Source of the DNA: Epsilonproteobacteria bacterium UBA6211
Lineage (GTDB): Bacteria; Campylobacterota; Campylobacteria; Campylobacterales; Arcobacteraceae
Assembly: GCA_002421845.1 (NCBI GenBank)
Contig: DISL01000039.1
Location: forward strand, 1-11,384
DNA: 11,384 bases
Direction of reading: 5' to 3'
This document shows positions 1 to 6,435 of the stretch, in pieces (position 1 is the stretch's first letter; the number at the start of each line of letters is the position of its first letter). Below the pieces are notes generated by a model. That model saw only the letters and a program-made list of their open reading frames with translations, was not told where the DNA came from and searched no databases. The position numbers were made by a program, and so were the translations under genes.

Positions 1-58
1 GCATTTATGATTTGAACTTAGGATTAACTAACTTTTTAATCTTCAATTTATGGTATTC

Positions 59-1252
59 CTAATACAAAAACCCAAACATCCAAAGCGGTATTTTATTTTT
101 TTCCATAGAATAATCCGTATCGATAATTACATAACTATTTGGTACATTTTTCACTTGTGAGAAACTCTTATTTTTCCCACCTATCTCATAAATATTTCCA
201 TCAGCTACAAAATCACCTATATCACTATAATAAATAGTCTCGAAGCAACTTACAAAAAATGTCTCTCGAACAGTTCCAATATCTACTTCTACACCAAATT
301 CATCAGCAAAAGTATAAAGTAAATTAGTATTTGCAAACAAAAGTTTATCCGGTTTTTTGGATATGTTTTTTGAATATTTTTTAATAGGTCGTATTAGCTT
401 TGTAGCTTCTAATATATCTAAATATGTAGCAAGTGTTGGATGAGATATTCCAAACTCTCGGCATAGTTCAGCAATATTGACTTTAAATGGGACTTTTGCA
501 TAAATTAGTTTTGCAATAAATTTTTTGAAAACGCTTAAGTGAGTGTAATCAATTTTATTAAGTGAAGGGATATCTTCATTAATGATTTTCTCACAAGCAT
601 TAAAAAGTTTATTTTTATACTCTATCTCATCTTCTATAAAAAATGGATAAAAGCCTATATGCAGGTATCTTAAAAAGTTTTTATATAAAGTTGGATTTGA
701 CATCGCCAAAGTGGAACTTATTTCACTATTGTTTTTGAATATATCTTCAAGTGTTAATATGGGCAAATCTATATTACTATCAAGTTTTAAAAACTCCCTA
801 AAACTTAGCGGTCTTACATATCTGATGACTGCTCTTCTACTTAAATCAAACTTTTCATGCAAAATATTTAGCATAGAACTACCGCTAAAACGGATAATAA
901 GTTCAGGGAAACTATCATAAATGGTTTTTATCTCATTCGACCAGTTTTGATACTTGTGTATTTCATCGATTACTATAACTTTACCACCAAGTCTTACAAA
1001 TTCATCAGCAATATCATAAATACTACTATTAATGATATAAACATCATCGGCACTAAAATAAAGATATTCAAATGGTTTGTAGTTGAGTTTTAGATACTGC
1101 AATAAAAGGGTTGTCTTGCCTACACCTCTTTGACCTATAAGACCTACAAGTCTGTTTTTGGAGTTTAGAATTTGAAGATATTGTTCTCTAACAAAGTCTA
1201 GTGTTGTGCTGTTGATATTTCTTATTTGCTTATTTTGAATATACTTTAACAT
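59..1252 (-). CDS. AAA ATPase of the AAA_14/DUF4143 type
   Basis: This is a 397-residue P-loop ATPase, probably cytoplasmic, of the widespread AAA_14 plus DUF4143 architecture, whose cellular role is unknown. Visible in the sequence are Walker A GQRGVGKT (residues 40-47), Walker B VIVIDE (91-96) followed by HKYQNW, the FSGSS segment (121-125) and the family signature SRRA...RPLSFREFL (137-154). A winged-helix-like stretch follows at about 260-300 (IAELCREFGISHPTLATYL). The C-terminal region ends in a DUF4143-like nuclease-fold remnant containing YEIGGK. The ATG is preceded by AAAGGA with a 7-nt spacer, so the start is well supported. Its length is normal for the family and it looks intact. 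It stands alone, separated by 235 nt from the next gene upstream, though that gene's transcript could run into it. Its host-range distribution and AT-rich setting would fit an accessory gene, which is inference. Such proteins are sometimes discussed with toxin or defence loci, but nothing here supports a partner. Confidence 0.85.
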   Translation of the reverse strand: MLKYIQNKQIRNINSTTLDFVREQYLQILNSKNRLVGLIGQRGVGKTTLLLQYLKLNYKPFEYLYFSADDVYIINSSIYDIADEFVRLGGKVIVIDEIHKYQNWSNEIKTIYDSFPELIIRFSGSSMLNILHEKFDLSRRAVIRYVRPLSFREFLKLDSNIDLPILTLEDIFKNNSEISSTLAMSNPTLYKNFLRYLHIGFYPFFIEDEIEYKNKLFNACEKIINEDIPSLNKIDYTHLSVFKKFIAKLIYAKVPFKVNIAELCREFGISHPTLATYLDILEATKLIRPIKKYSKNISKKPDKLLFANTNLLYTFADEFGVEVDIGTVRETFFVSCFETIYYSDIGDFVADGNIYEIGGKNKSFSQVKNVPNSYVIIDTDYSMEKNKIPLWMFGFLY

Positions 1253-1277
1253 ATAAATATCCTTTAAAGTTTATTGC

Positions 1278-1283
1278 ATTATA
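1278..1283 (-). promoter_or_regulatory. Candidate -10 element for the ATPase gene
   Basis: On the minus strand a perfect TATAAT follows TGA, 25 nt upstream of the ATPase start codon and 12 nt upstream of its AAAGGA ribosome site. No good -35 hexamer is seen, which is common for the main sigma factor promoters of Campylobacterota. It suggests the ATPase has its own promoter apart from the riboswitch unit. Confidence 0.5.
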
Positions 1284-1412
1284 TCATAAATATTTAAAGT
1301 ACAGTTTAAACTATTGTATATATTTATTAAATAGTATTTTAACTTTATTATTCTAATAAATGTTTATTCAGTAAAAAAGAGTTACGTTTGATTATTATGG
1401 TATATATGTTTT

Positions 1413-1504
1413 GTATAGGATTATCAGATATAATACACTCTGTTATAGTATCATTATATATCTAATAGAGTTTAACACTATAGTTTATTACAATAATCCT
1501 ATAC
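1413..1504. repeat. 92-bp element bounded by a perfect 12-bp inverted repeat
   Basis: GTATAGGATTAT at 1413-1424 is the exact reverse complement of ATAATCCTATAC at 1493-1504. The interior holds further imperfect complementarity, for example AGATATAAT (1426) with ATTATATATCT (1453-1463). The right arm lies inside the last codons of the miniprotein gene, and the left arm lies in noncoding DNA. No flanking target duplication is clear. It could be a decayed miniature inverted-repeat element, a folded 3' untranslated region, or chance in AT-rich DNA. Apart from this element and the ATPase -10 box, I see nothing in the gap 1253-1487. Confidence 0.4.
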
Positions 1505-1661
1505 CTATATAAGCGATTGCAGAAAAACAACCTAGATAAAAAGTAAATTTTAAAATCTTCTCGGTCAATGTGGCTTCTTTATTTTTAATAAAGCTCCAGC
1601 TTTCACATTTCTTACTTTTTCGATTTAAGTAGTTTTCTTTCTTAAAAAAAATATTTTGCAT
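1488..1661 (-). CDS. 57-residue single-pass membrane miniprotein under a c-di-GMP riboswitch
   Basis: I do not recognise this small protein. Residues 1-36 are strongly basic and polar (FFKKEN, NRKSKK), with a Cys at 19. Residues about 37-57 form one hydrophobic helix ending at the C-terminus (YLGCFSAIAYIGIGLL), so a membrane-anchored protein with the basic N-terminus in the cytoplasm is expected. The start chosen is the ATG at 1661, because GAGGG lies 5 to 6 nt upstream. The frame stays open to a TTG at 1715, but that codon has no ribosome site and lies beside the riboswitch aptamer. The existence of the gene is supported mainly by the riboswitch in its leader, which needs a target, and by the ribosome site. 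It is the only coding frame between the aptamer and the ATPase. Its role is unknown; a link to a c-di-GMP-controlled surface or motility process is inference from the riboswitch alone. Confidence 0.65.
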   Translation of the reverse strand: MQNIFFKKENYLNRKSKKCESWSFIKNKEATLTEKILKFTFYLGCFSAIAYIGIGLL

Positions 1662-1663
1662 AA

Positions 1664-1689
1664 CACCCTCACGTTTTTTTGAGTCGGTG
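1664..1689 (-). promoter_or_regulatory. Predicted Shine-Dalgarno-sequestering hairpin (riboswitch expression platform)
   Basis: Reading the minus strand, CACC (1689-1686) and CTC (1683-1681) can pair with GGTG (1667-1664) and GAG (1670-1668). This gives a 7-bp hairpin with a 2-nt bulge (G1685, A1684) and a 10-nt A-rich loop, which would bury the GAGGG ribosome site of the miniprotein. The same segment CGACTC (1686-1681) can instead pair over 6 bp, one of them G-U, with GAGTTG (1732-1727) in the 3' strand of the aptamer. The two structures exclude each other. If this reading is right, ligand binding would keep GAGTTG in the aptamer, let the hairpin form and switch translation off. No U-tract follows, so a transcription terminator is not indicated. 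Confidence 0.5.
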
Positions 1690-1721
1690 ATTGCGTAAAC
1701 AGATAAGTTGAACAATCATCC

Positions 1722-1797
1722 TATGGCAACTCGGCTGTCTCACAATCAAGACCCGTGGCTTTCCGTCCCTACCTCACGATAGGTTTGGCTTTGACAA
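1722..1797 (-). promoter_or_regulatory. Cyclic di-GMP class I (GEMM) riboswitch aptamer
   Basis: The minus strand carries the landmark order of the GEMM-I aptamer: GCCAAACC, then a 6-bp stem (1783-1778 with 1773-1768) capped by a GTGA (GNRA) tetraloop, then GGGACGGAAAGCCACGGG, a second stem, and GCCGAGTTGCC. The second stem contains C-G-G (1755-1753) with C-C-G (1734-1732), a 2-nt AG bulge, and GTCT (1752-1749) with AGAC (1740-1737), which is the usual site of the tetraloop receptor. The ligand-contacting G is kept (G1789), as are the intercalating A after it in the second conserved block (A1762) and the 3' CC. The usual G-C pair next to the binding site is flipped to C1788-G1763. The retained G argues for c-di-GMP rather than the cGAMP variants, which carry A there. 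The outer P1 stem is not clear. It lies 57 nt upstream of the miniprotein ATG. Confidence 0.9.
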
Positions 1798-1852
1798 TAA
1801 ATTGAATTGTTATTTTAGTATGAGTTTTCTTAATTTATACTTAAAGAGTCAG

Positions 1853-1878
1853 AAAAAAGCTTCTGTTTGTTCATGAAG
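1853..1878 (-). terminator. Weak candidate terminator after sfsA
   Basis: Just past the sfsA stop, CTTC (1878-1875) can pair with GAAG (1863-1860), followed by C and six T residues on the minus strand. The stem is only 4 bp with an 11-nt loop, so this is a marginal intrinsic terminator. It lies between sfsA and the riboswitch and would separate the two transcripts. No convincing promoter hexamer pair could be fixed for the riboswitch in 1800-1850. Confidence 0.3.
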
Positions 1879-1884
1879 AATAAT

Positions 1885-2565
1885 CTATGTACTTATTAAT
1901 TCTATCTTTTCCAAAGAAATATCAGCTTGATAAACCATCACTTCGACACCTTTTGATGTGACTTCCATAAATTTCTCGTAGTATTTTTTATCTATCTCGT
2001 TTGCGATTCTAAAGGGAAGTTTATCGTTTCTTTGTATCACATACAACATAACTGCTCTATGCCCATCTTCAACCATAGATAAAAGCTCTTCAAGGTGTTT
2101 TGTTCCTCTTGAAGTAACTGCATCGGGAAATGCCAAAGTATCACCTATTCTTAGAGTAACGCTTTTTACCTCTACATAACATTTATTGCCTGTATTTGAC
2201 TCTAAGAGAATATCAATTCTACTGTTTTTACCGTATTTTTGCTCAGGTTTGATACTATCATATCCCTTTAGTTCTTTTATTACGCCGTTTTGGATAGCCT
2301 CTATAGCTATTTTATTTGCATTTGAGGTGTTGGTACAGATTAGATTATCTTCTATTTTCGTAAGCTCCAAAGTATATGCTAGTTTTCTCTTATCGTTATC
2401 GCTTTTACTCACCCATACGTCACATTCTAGGGCTATGGTAGATGTCATAGCACCGCTATTTGGGACGTGGGCAGTTATTATCTCACCGTTATCAAGGGTA
2501 ATATCGGCAAGAAACCTTTTGTACCTTTTTATCAGTTTTCCGTGTATAAGTTGTGGTAGTTTCAT
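1885..2565 (-). CDS. sfsA: SfsA family protein (sugar fermentation stimulation protein homologue)
   Basis: This 226-residue protein matches the SfsA family in length and layout. An N-terminal OB-fold region starts with MKLPQLIHGKLIKRYKRFLAD and includes the NSGAM motif (36-40). A PD-(D/E)xK nuclease-like core follows, with SRIDILL (115-121, D118) and VEVKSVTL (131-138, E132 and K134), then FPDAVTSRGTKHLEEL (146-161). E. coli SfsA was first described as a DNA-binding stimulator of maltose metabolism, and the physiological role elsewhere is not settled. The ATG is fixed by the family-typical N-terminus, yet there is no ribosome site before it. The promoter instead abuts the start codon (see 2571-2598). 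The gene diverges from truC across 34 bp. Confidence 0.93.
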   Translation of the reverse strand: MKLPQLIHGKLIKRYKRFLADITLDNGEIITAHVPNSGAMTSTIALECDVWVSKSDNDKRKLAYTLELTKIEDNLICTNTSNANKIAIEAIQNGVIKELKGYDSIKPEQKYGKNSRIDILLESNTGNKCYVEVKSVTLRIGDTLAFPDAVTSRGTKHLEELLSMVEDGHRAVMLYVIQRNDKLPFRIANEIDKKYYEKFMEVTSKGVEVMVYQADISLEKIELIST

Positions 2566-2570
2566 GGCTT

Positions 2571-2598
2571 ATTATAGCATATTATGATACCATTTCAA
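2571..2598 (-). promoter_or_regulatory. sfsA promoter giving a predicted leaderless mRNA
   Basis: On the minus strand TTGAAA (2598-2593) is followed after 16 nt by the extended -10 TGCTATAAT, whose TATAAT occupies 2576-2571. Only five bases separate the -10 from the sfsA ATG (2565-2563). Transcription would therefore begin at or within a base of the A of the start codon, which agrees with the lack of a Shine-Dalgarno sequence. The -35 box touches the truC start region. Confidence 0.6.
2583..2588 (+). promoter_or_regulatory. Candidate -10 element for truC
   Basis: TATGAT followed by AC lies 11 nt before the truC ATG, so a start of transcription near 2595 would leave a leader of only about five bases. 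The same octamer TATGATAC recurs before the antiporter gene (4061) and before ispDF, which suggests a local -10 style. TATTAT (2580-2585) overlaps it as an alternative. No -35 box is convincing. Confidence 0.4.
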
Positions 2599-2599
2599 A

Positions 2600-3340
2600 A
2601 TGTTTGAGAATTATAATCTAGAAATACTTTTCCAAGATGACGCTATAGTCGTCATCAATAAACCTAGCGGACTTCTTGTCCATAAATCAATGCTTGACCC
2701 ACATGAGATATATTTCGCGGTTGATATGCTAGAAGATCAAATCGGACAGAAAGTTTACTCCGTTCATAGAATAGATAGAGCAACTTCCGGGGTTTTGTTA
2801 TTTGCAAAGGATAGTGAATATGCAAGGGTTTTAAGTGAACAGTTTGCAAATAATACCACACAAAAAACTTATCTTACCGTAGTTAGAGGATATATGCCTA
2901 CTAACGGAATCATAGACTATCCCCTTTCAAGAAAACTTGATAAAATAGCCGATAAGGACTCATCAAAAGATAAAGATGCCCAAGAAGCTATAACGCATTT
3001 TAGGACACTTGCTACCGCCCAAGTACCTTATGCCGTAGGAAAATATGAACAAAGTAGGTATTCTTTAGTAGAGGCTAGTCCAAAAACAGGGAGAAAGCAC
3101 CAAATCAGAAGACATATGAAACACCTATCACACCACCTCATCGGTGACACGAAATACGGTAGAGGAGAACACAATAAGCTTTTTAGAGAGGTTTTTAACT
3201 GTCATAGGATGCTTCTTCACGCTTTGAGCTTGAAAGTTGTTCATCCTGTGACAAATGAAGAAATGACGTTCAAAGCGCCCCTAGATGATACATTCAAATC
3301 CGTTTTCGATGCTTTGGAGTGGGAAGATTTTATCGTCTAG
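2600..3340 (+). CDS. truC: tRNA pseudouridine(65) synthase TruC
   Basis: This 246-residue protein belongs to the RluA group of pseudouridine synthases. It has the catalytic motif HRIDRATSGVLLFAK with catalytic Asp59. TruC-specific stretches are LVHKSMLDPHE (26-36), DYPLSRKLDKIADKD (106-120) and the TGRKHQIRRHMKHLSHHLIGDTKYG region (about 163-187). These match what is known of E. coli TruC more closely than RluA, RluC or RluD. It lacks an N-terminal S4 domain, as TruC does. In E. coli the enzyme makes pseudouridine at position 65 in the T-arm of certain tRNAs. The ATG has no ribosome site upstream, and a -10-like box sits only 11 nt away. The stop overlaps the stop of the convergent rhodanese gene. 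Confidence 0.87.
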   Translation: MFENYNLEILFQDDAIVVINKPSGLLVHKSMLDPHEIYFAVDMLEDQIGQKVYSVHRIDRATSGVLLFAKDSEYARVLSEQFANNTTQKTYLTVVRGYMPTNGIIDYPLSRKLDKIADKDSSKDKDAQEAITHFRTLATAQVPYAVGKYEQSRYSLVEASPKTGRKHQIRRHMKHLSHHLIGDTKYGRGEHNKLFREVFNCHRMLLHALSLKVVHPVTNEEMTFKAPLDDTFKSVFDALEWEDFIV

Positions 3341-4023
3341 TTATTTACAACCGTTAGATTTACGTTTAACCACGATTGAATACCGCCCCTATACCACATA
3401 ATCTTCTCTTGAGGATAACCCATTTTGATAAGTATATTCATAGCTTTGTTTGACTGAGAACACCATGCACCGTTGCAAAATAGGATTATAGTTTTTGCTC
3501 CGCTTAGATCAAATTTACCGTTGCCCAAATCCACAATGCCGAGTTTTTTTAGATTTGATAGATACTCTTCCATAAACATCTCATCTTTTTCCATCTCATC
3601 ATAAGGTACGTTTACCGCTGTAGGTATAGTAAAATAATCATACCAAGACTTAGGTCTGCTATCGACTAACATATACTCTTGTGGGTTTGTACTTACTTTA
3701 TTTTTAATAAAATCCAAAACTTCTAATTCTCCTACTGTTTTGATTTTGTCATTAAATGTTATAGGCTGGATAATACCTTTTGTGGTCACGAACTCTTTTT
3801 TACATAGTGGAGAAACTTCACTAGAAGCATATCTTGAACTCCAAAAAATCTCACTACTCATAGGTAAATCTATACATTCAGATGGAACTTCCCTTTGTAC
3901 TATTACATTTACTTTTGAGCCGTCTTTTTTTGTATGAACCACCTCAAAACCGATATAAGGTAGATTGAGTAAAGCATCTGCAAATGCCAACAACGGCAAT
4001 AATAAAATATATAAAACTTTCAT
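3337..4023 (-). CDS. Exported rhodanese-like domain protein
   Basis: This 228-residue protein starts with a short signal-like segment (MKVLYILLLPLLAFADA), so a periplasmic or envelope location is likely. After about 90 residues of unassigned sequence (Cys50, Cys74) comes one rhodanese domain (about 98-222). It has the LVDSRP motif (D121, R123), the GYP segment and the active-site loop CNGAWCSQS, in which Cys183 should carry the persulfide and Cys188 lies five residues on. It ends with a WYRGGIQSWL motif. Single-domain exported rhodaneses are common in sulfur-metabolising Campylobacterota and are thought to move sulfane sulfur; the substrate here is not known. The ATG has a strong ribosome site AAGGAG (4035-4030) with a 6-nt spacer. 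The gene diverges from the antiporter gene (77 nt apart). Confidence 0.85.
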   Translation of the reverse strand: MKVLYILLLPLLAFADALLNLPYIGFEVVHTKKDGSKVNVIVQREVPSECIDLPMSSEIFWSSRYASSEVSPLCKKEFVTTKGIIQPITFNDKIKTVGELEVLDFIKNKVSTNPQEYMLVDSRPKSWYDYFTIPTAVNVPYDEMEKDEMFMEEYLSNLKKLGIVDLGNGKFDLSGAKTIILFCNGAWCSQSNKAMNILIKMGYPQEKIMWYRGGIQSWLNVNLTVVNN

Positions 4024-4060
4024 AATTAACTCCTTATATAAATAAAATATTTACTCATAC

Positions 4061-4066
4061 TATGAT
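4061..4066 (+). promoter_or_regulatory. Candidate -10 element for the antiporter gene
   Basis: TATGAT followed by AC lies 35 nt before the TTG start of the Kef-type antiporter gene, leaving a leader of about 28 nt that contains its ribosome site AAAAGGA. No recognisable -35 box lies 16-18 nt upstream. Confidence 0.4.
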
Positions 4067-4100
4067 ACAATAAAAAAGTTGAAAAGAAAAGGACTGTGTT

Positions 4101-5714
4101 TTGGATATATTATCTATTATTGTTATTACTTTAGCTATATCTTTGGGATTAAATATTATTTTAAAGAAGTTTAATATATCTCCTATTGTCGGTTATATTT
4201 TTACCGGTGCAATTATAACTTTTTTTGTGGATATGACTTCCATAGACAGCCACTATTTAGAGCAAGTGGCTGAATTTGGTATCGTATTTTTGATGTTTAC
4301 CATAGGTTTGGAGTTTTCTATACACCATCTTAAAACAATGAAAAAAGAAGTATTCGTAATAGGAACTCTTCAAGTTTTGGTCACTGCTACTATTTTTGGT
4401 ATGTTAGCACACTATATTTTCGGTATAAATACCGATACGTCTATCATCATAGGTTCTGCGATAGCACTTTCATCGACTGCAATAGTGCTAAAAATACTAA
4501 ATGAAAACGGTGATATTCATAGACCTTACGGAAGAAATTCTTTGGGGATTTTACTTTTTCAAGATATAGCCGTAATCCCTATATTACTTATGATTTCGTT
4601 TCTTGCTAGTAGCGGAGGCTCATCCGTATCGTCATTACTGGTTCAAACTTTTGTATCAGGTTTTTTTGTTTTGGCGGTTTTATTTTTGCTAGGGAAATAC
4701 GCGACAAGCAAGTTCTTATCTGCCGTGGTAGAGAGTAAATCTGAAGAGCTTTTTATAGCTTCTATCATACTAATAGTATTATCGGCATCTTTATTTGCCC
4801 ATATGTTTGGTTTTTCTTACTCTTTAGGTGCATTTATTGCAGGTATGCTTATTGCTGAAACTAAATACAAACACCAAATAGAAGCAGACCTTGTACCTTT
4901 TAGAGATTTGTTATTGGGACTATTTTTTATTACCGTTGGGTTGCAACTAAATTTCAACTTTGTCGTAGATAACTTCTTTATCATTATAGGTCTAACCGCA
5001 GGGATACTACTACTAAAAGCTATTTTAATATTTATTGTCGTTAGAATATTTACATTTACAAAAAGGGCATTTAAAACAGCTTTAGCACTAGCTCAAGTGG
5101 GTGAGTTTTCATTTGCTATTTTTGCATTGGCAAAATCAAACGCACTTATAGATTCTCAAATCCTTCAAATACTTATTTCCGTAGTGGTTGTTTCTCTTAT
5201 ATTCACCTCTTTGACGGTAAGATACGTAAGGGAATTTACAAACTTTTTTTATAAACAAAGAAGTGAGATACTAGACGAACCTATAGTAACCGCAGAGATA
5301 AGTAACCATATAATAGTATGCGGATACTCTTTGCTAGGTCAAAAGATAGTAAAACAACTTAGAAAAAAAGATATACCTTATATGGCTATTGATCAAGACC
5401 ATACACACGTAGATAGAGGAAAAGAAAACGGTGATGTGGTGTTTTTCGGAAATGCTGCTTCAAAAACTATTTTAGAATCAATGTTCATCAAAAATGCTAT
5501 GGCGGTAATAATAGCCATAGACAATGACGATAAAGTAAGACTAATCTGTGAAGCTATCAAATCAATAAGCCCACATATACACATTATAGTAAAAATATCT
5601 CATCAAGCACAAATCGATGATTTAAAAGAGATGGGGGTAAGTGACTTCGTAAATGAAAATGAAAGCGTTGCAAAACTGCTGGTAAGTAAAGCTATGAAGT
5701 GTGATTTGTACTAA
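4101..5714 (+). CDS. Kef-type monovalent cation/proton antiporter with RCK domain (CPA2 family)
   Basis: This 537-residue inner-membrane protein has an N-terminal Na+/H+ exchanger-like domain (about 1-385) with many hydrophobic helices. It contains the CPA2 hallmarks FTIGLEF (66-72), LLFQDIAVIP (151-160, with the conserved QD pair) and GFSYSLGAFIAGMLIAET (237-254). RDLLLGLFFITVGLQLN follows at 268-284. A cytoplasmic RCK/TrkA-N domain (about 402-520) begins HIIVCGYSLLGQ; the middle glycine of the usual nucleotide-binding GxGxxG is Ser410, with Asp431 after strand two. It ends without a TrkA-C domain. K+ or Na+ export in exchange for protons is the family role; glutathione gating as in E. coli KefB/KefC cannot be claimed. 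The start is TTG with AAGGA 7 nt upstream; no in-frame ATG fits better. It is transcribed alone. Confidence 0.87.
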   Translation: MDILSIIVITLAISLGLNIILKKFNISPIVGYIFTGAIITFFVDMTSIDSHYLEQVAEFGIVFLMFTIGLEFSIHHLKTMKKEVFVIGTLQVLVTATIFGMLAHYIFGINTDTSIIIGSAIALSSTAIVLKILNENGDIHRPYGRNSLGILLFQDIAVIPILLMISFLASSGGSSVSSLLVQTFVSGFFVLAVLFLLGKYATSKFLSAVVESKSEELFIASIILIVLSASLFAHMFGFSYSLGAFIAGMLIAETKYKHQIEADLVPFRDLLLGLFFITVGLQLNFNFVVDNFFIIIGLTAGILLLKAILIFIVVRIFTFTKRAFKTALALAQVGEFSFAIFALAKSNALIDSQILQILISVVVVSLIFTSLTVRYVREFTNFFYKQRSEILDEPIVTAEISNHIIVCGYSLLGQKIVKQLRKKDIPYMAIDQDHTHVDRGKENGDVVFFGNAASKTILESMFIKNAMAVIIAIDNDDKVRLICEAIKSISPHIHIIVKISHQAQIDDLKEMGVSDFVNENESVAKLLVSKAMKCDLY

Positions 5715-5724
5715 AAAGTACAAA
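5705..5724. terminator. Hairpin between two convergent genes
   Basis: TTTGTACT (5705-5712) and AGTACAAA (5717-5724) form a perfect 8-bp stem with an AAAA loop. It covers the antiporter stop codon and lies 10 nt beyond the stop of the SapC-family gene coming from the other side. No T-tract follows on either strand, so it may be a bidirectional 3' end stabiliser or a weak terminator rather than a classic intrinsic terminator. Confidence 0.45.
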
Positions 5725-5734
5725 CCACCTGTCA

Positions 5735-6424
5735 TTATAAAGAGAGTTTTTTGATATTTGATAGGGAAATTAGATGTGCCGTAATAAGAGGTATTGCTCC
5801 TCTTTTGCATAAATCACCTTTTTTCTTCTCATTTAGATTTTTGAGTTTATCTTCGTTTACGACAAAAAAACCGTTTATTGTTATTGTTTGGTTAGACGGT
5901 GTTTTGACACTAGCACTTTTTTGTTCTAACAACTCCAATTTTTCAAGTTCTGCAACAAACTTTGAGGTGGATAGTGCATCTGCTTGGAAATTTGTAAGAA
6001 ATCTCAATGTAGCATTTAAAAACTCACTGTTATTACCCTTGTCATCAAAAAACGCTTTTGTAGGGTTTTCATCTTTTGTTGTTTTGTATGTACTATCATA
6101 AGCCAAAGCCAATTTATCTTTATCTGAAACAAAAACAAAAGGGTATCTTCTAATAAATGCAGGGATATATTTACCGCTTTTCCAATTACCGGCCTCATCG
6201 ACACACAGGTTTTCTTTCTCTTTTAATCCTAGCATTACGGATGCAAACCATTCGTTTTTTGCATCTTTTGCAAAAAGTATAGGATAGTCCTTACACGCTT
6301 CAAAAAACTCGCTAACGGTTACCAAACAATTACTAAGTTCCTTTGAAAAACTATAATCAACCAAATCTTTAACGGCACCGTTTTTATGCTCGACACTGTT
6401 TATTAACTCTATACTTTTGTACAT
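5735..6424 (-). CDS. SapC family protein (PF07277-like)
   Basis: This 229-residue protein shows the SapC family pattern: DYPILFAKD (46-54), then MLGLKEKENLCVDEAGNW (64-81) and YIPAFIRRYPFVF (86-98). It closes with GFFVVNEDKLKNL (185-197) and a helix AHLISLSNIKKL near the C-terminus. SapC was named from the surface-layer locus of Campylobacter fetus; the molecular function of the family is not settled. It should not be confused with the peptide-transport permease also called SapC: there are no membrane helices and no signal peptide. The ATG has the ribosome site AGAGGA. It is the last gene of the minus-strand run, 11 nt after usp, so it is very likely co-transcribed with sulP and usp. It seems complete. 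Confidence 0.8.
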   Translation of the reverse strand: MYKSIELINSVEHKNGAVKDLVDYSFSKELSNCLVTVSEFFEACKDYPILFAKDAKNEWFASVMLGLKEKENLCVDEAGNWKSGKYIPAFIRRYPFVFVSDKDKLALAYDSTYKTTKDENPTKAFFDDKGNNSEFLNATLRFLTNFQADALSTSKFVAELEKLELLEQKSASVKTPSNQTITINGFFVVNEDKLKNLNEKKKGDLCKRGAIPLITAHLISLSNIKKLSL

Positions 6425-6435
6425 TTTATCCTCTT

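Noticed and set aside
1..58. Possible gene end or terminator at the left edge
   Set aside because: Too short to judge. I see no stable hairpin with a T-tract and no readable coding tail.
1659..1715. Upstream extension of the miniprotein to a TTG at 1715 (75 residues)
   Set aside because: The TTG has no ribosome site and lies next to the aptamer, while the ATG at 1661 has GAGGG at a good distance. The open frame through the leader looks accidental.
1722..1797. Reading the riboswitch as a cGAMP-selective GEMM variant
   Set aside because: Those variants carry A at the ligand-contacting G; here G1789 is kept.
5735..6424. Calling the SapC-family gene a peptide ABC-transporter permease
   Set aside because: The protein has no membrane helices. 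The name is shared, but the motifs are those of the surface-layer-associated SapC family.
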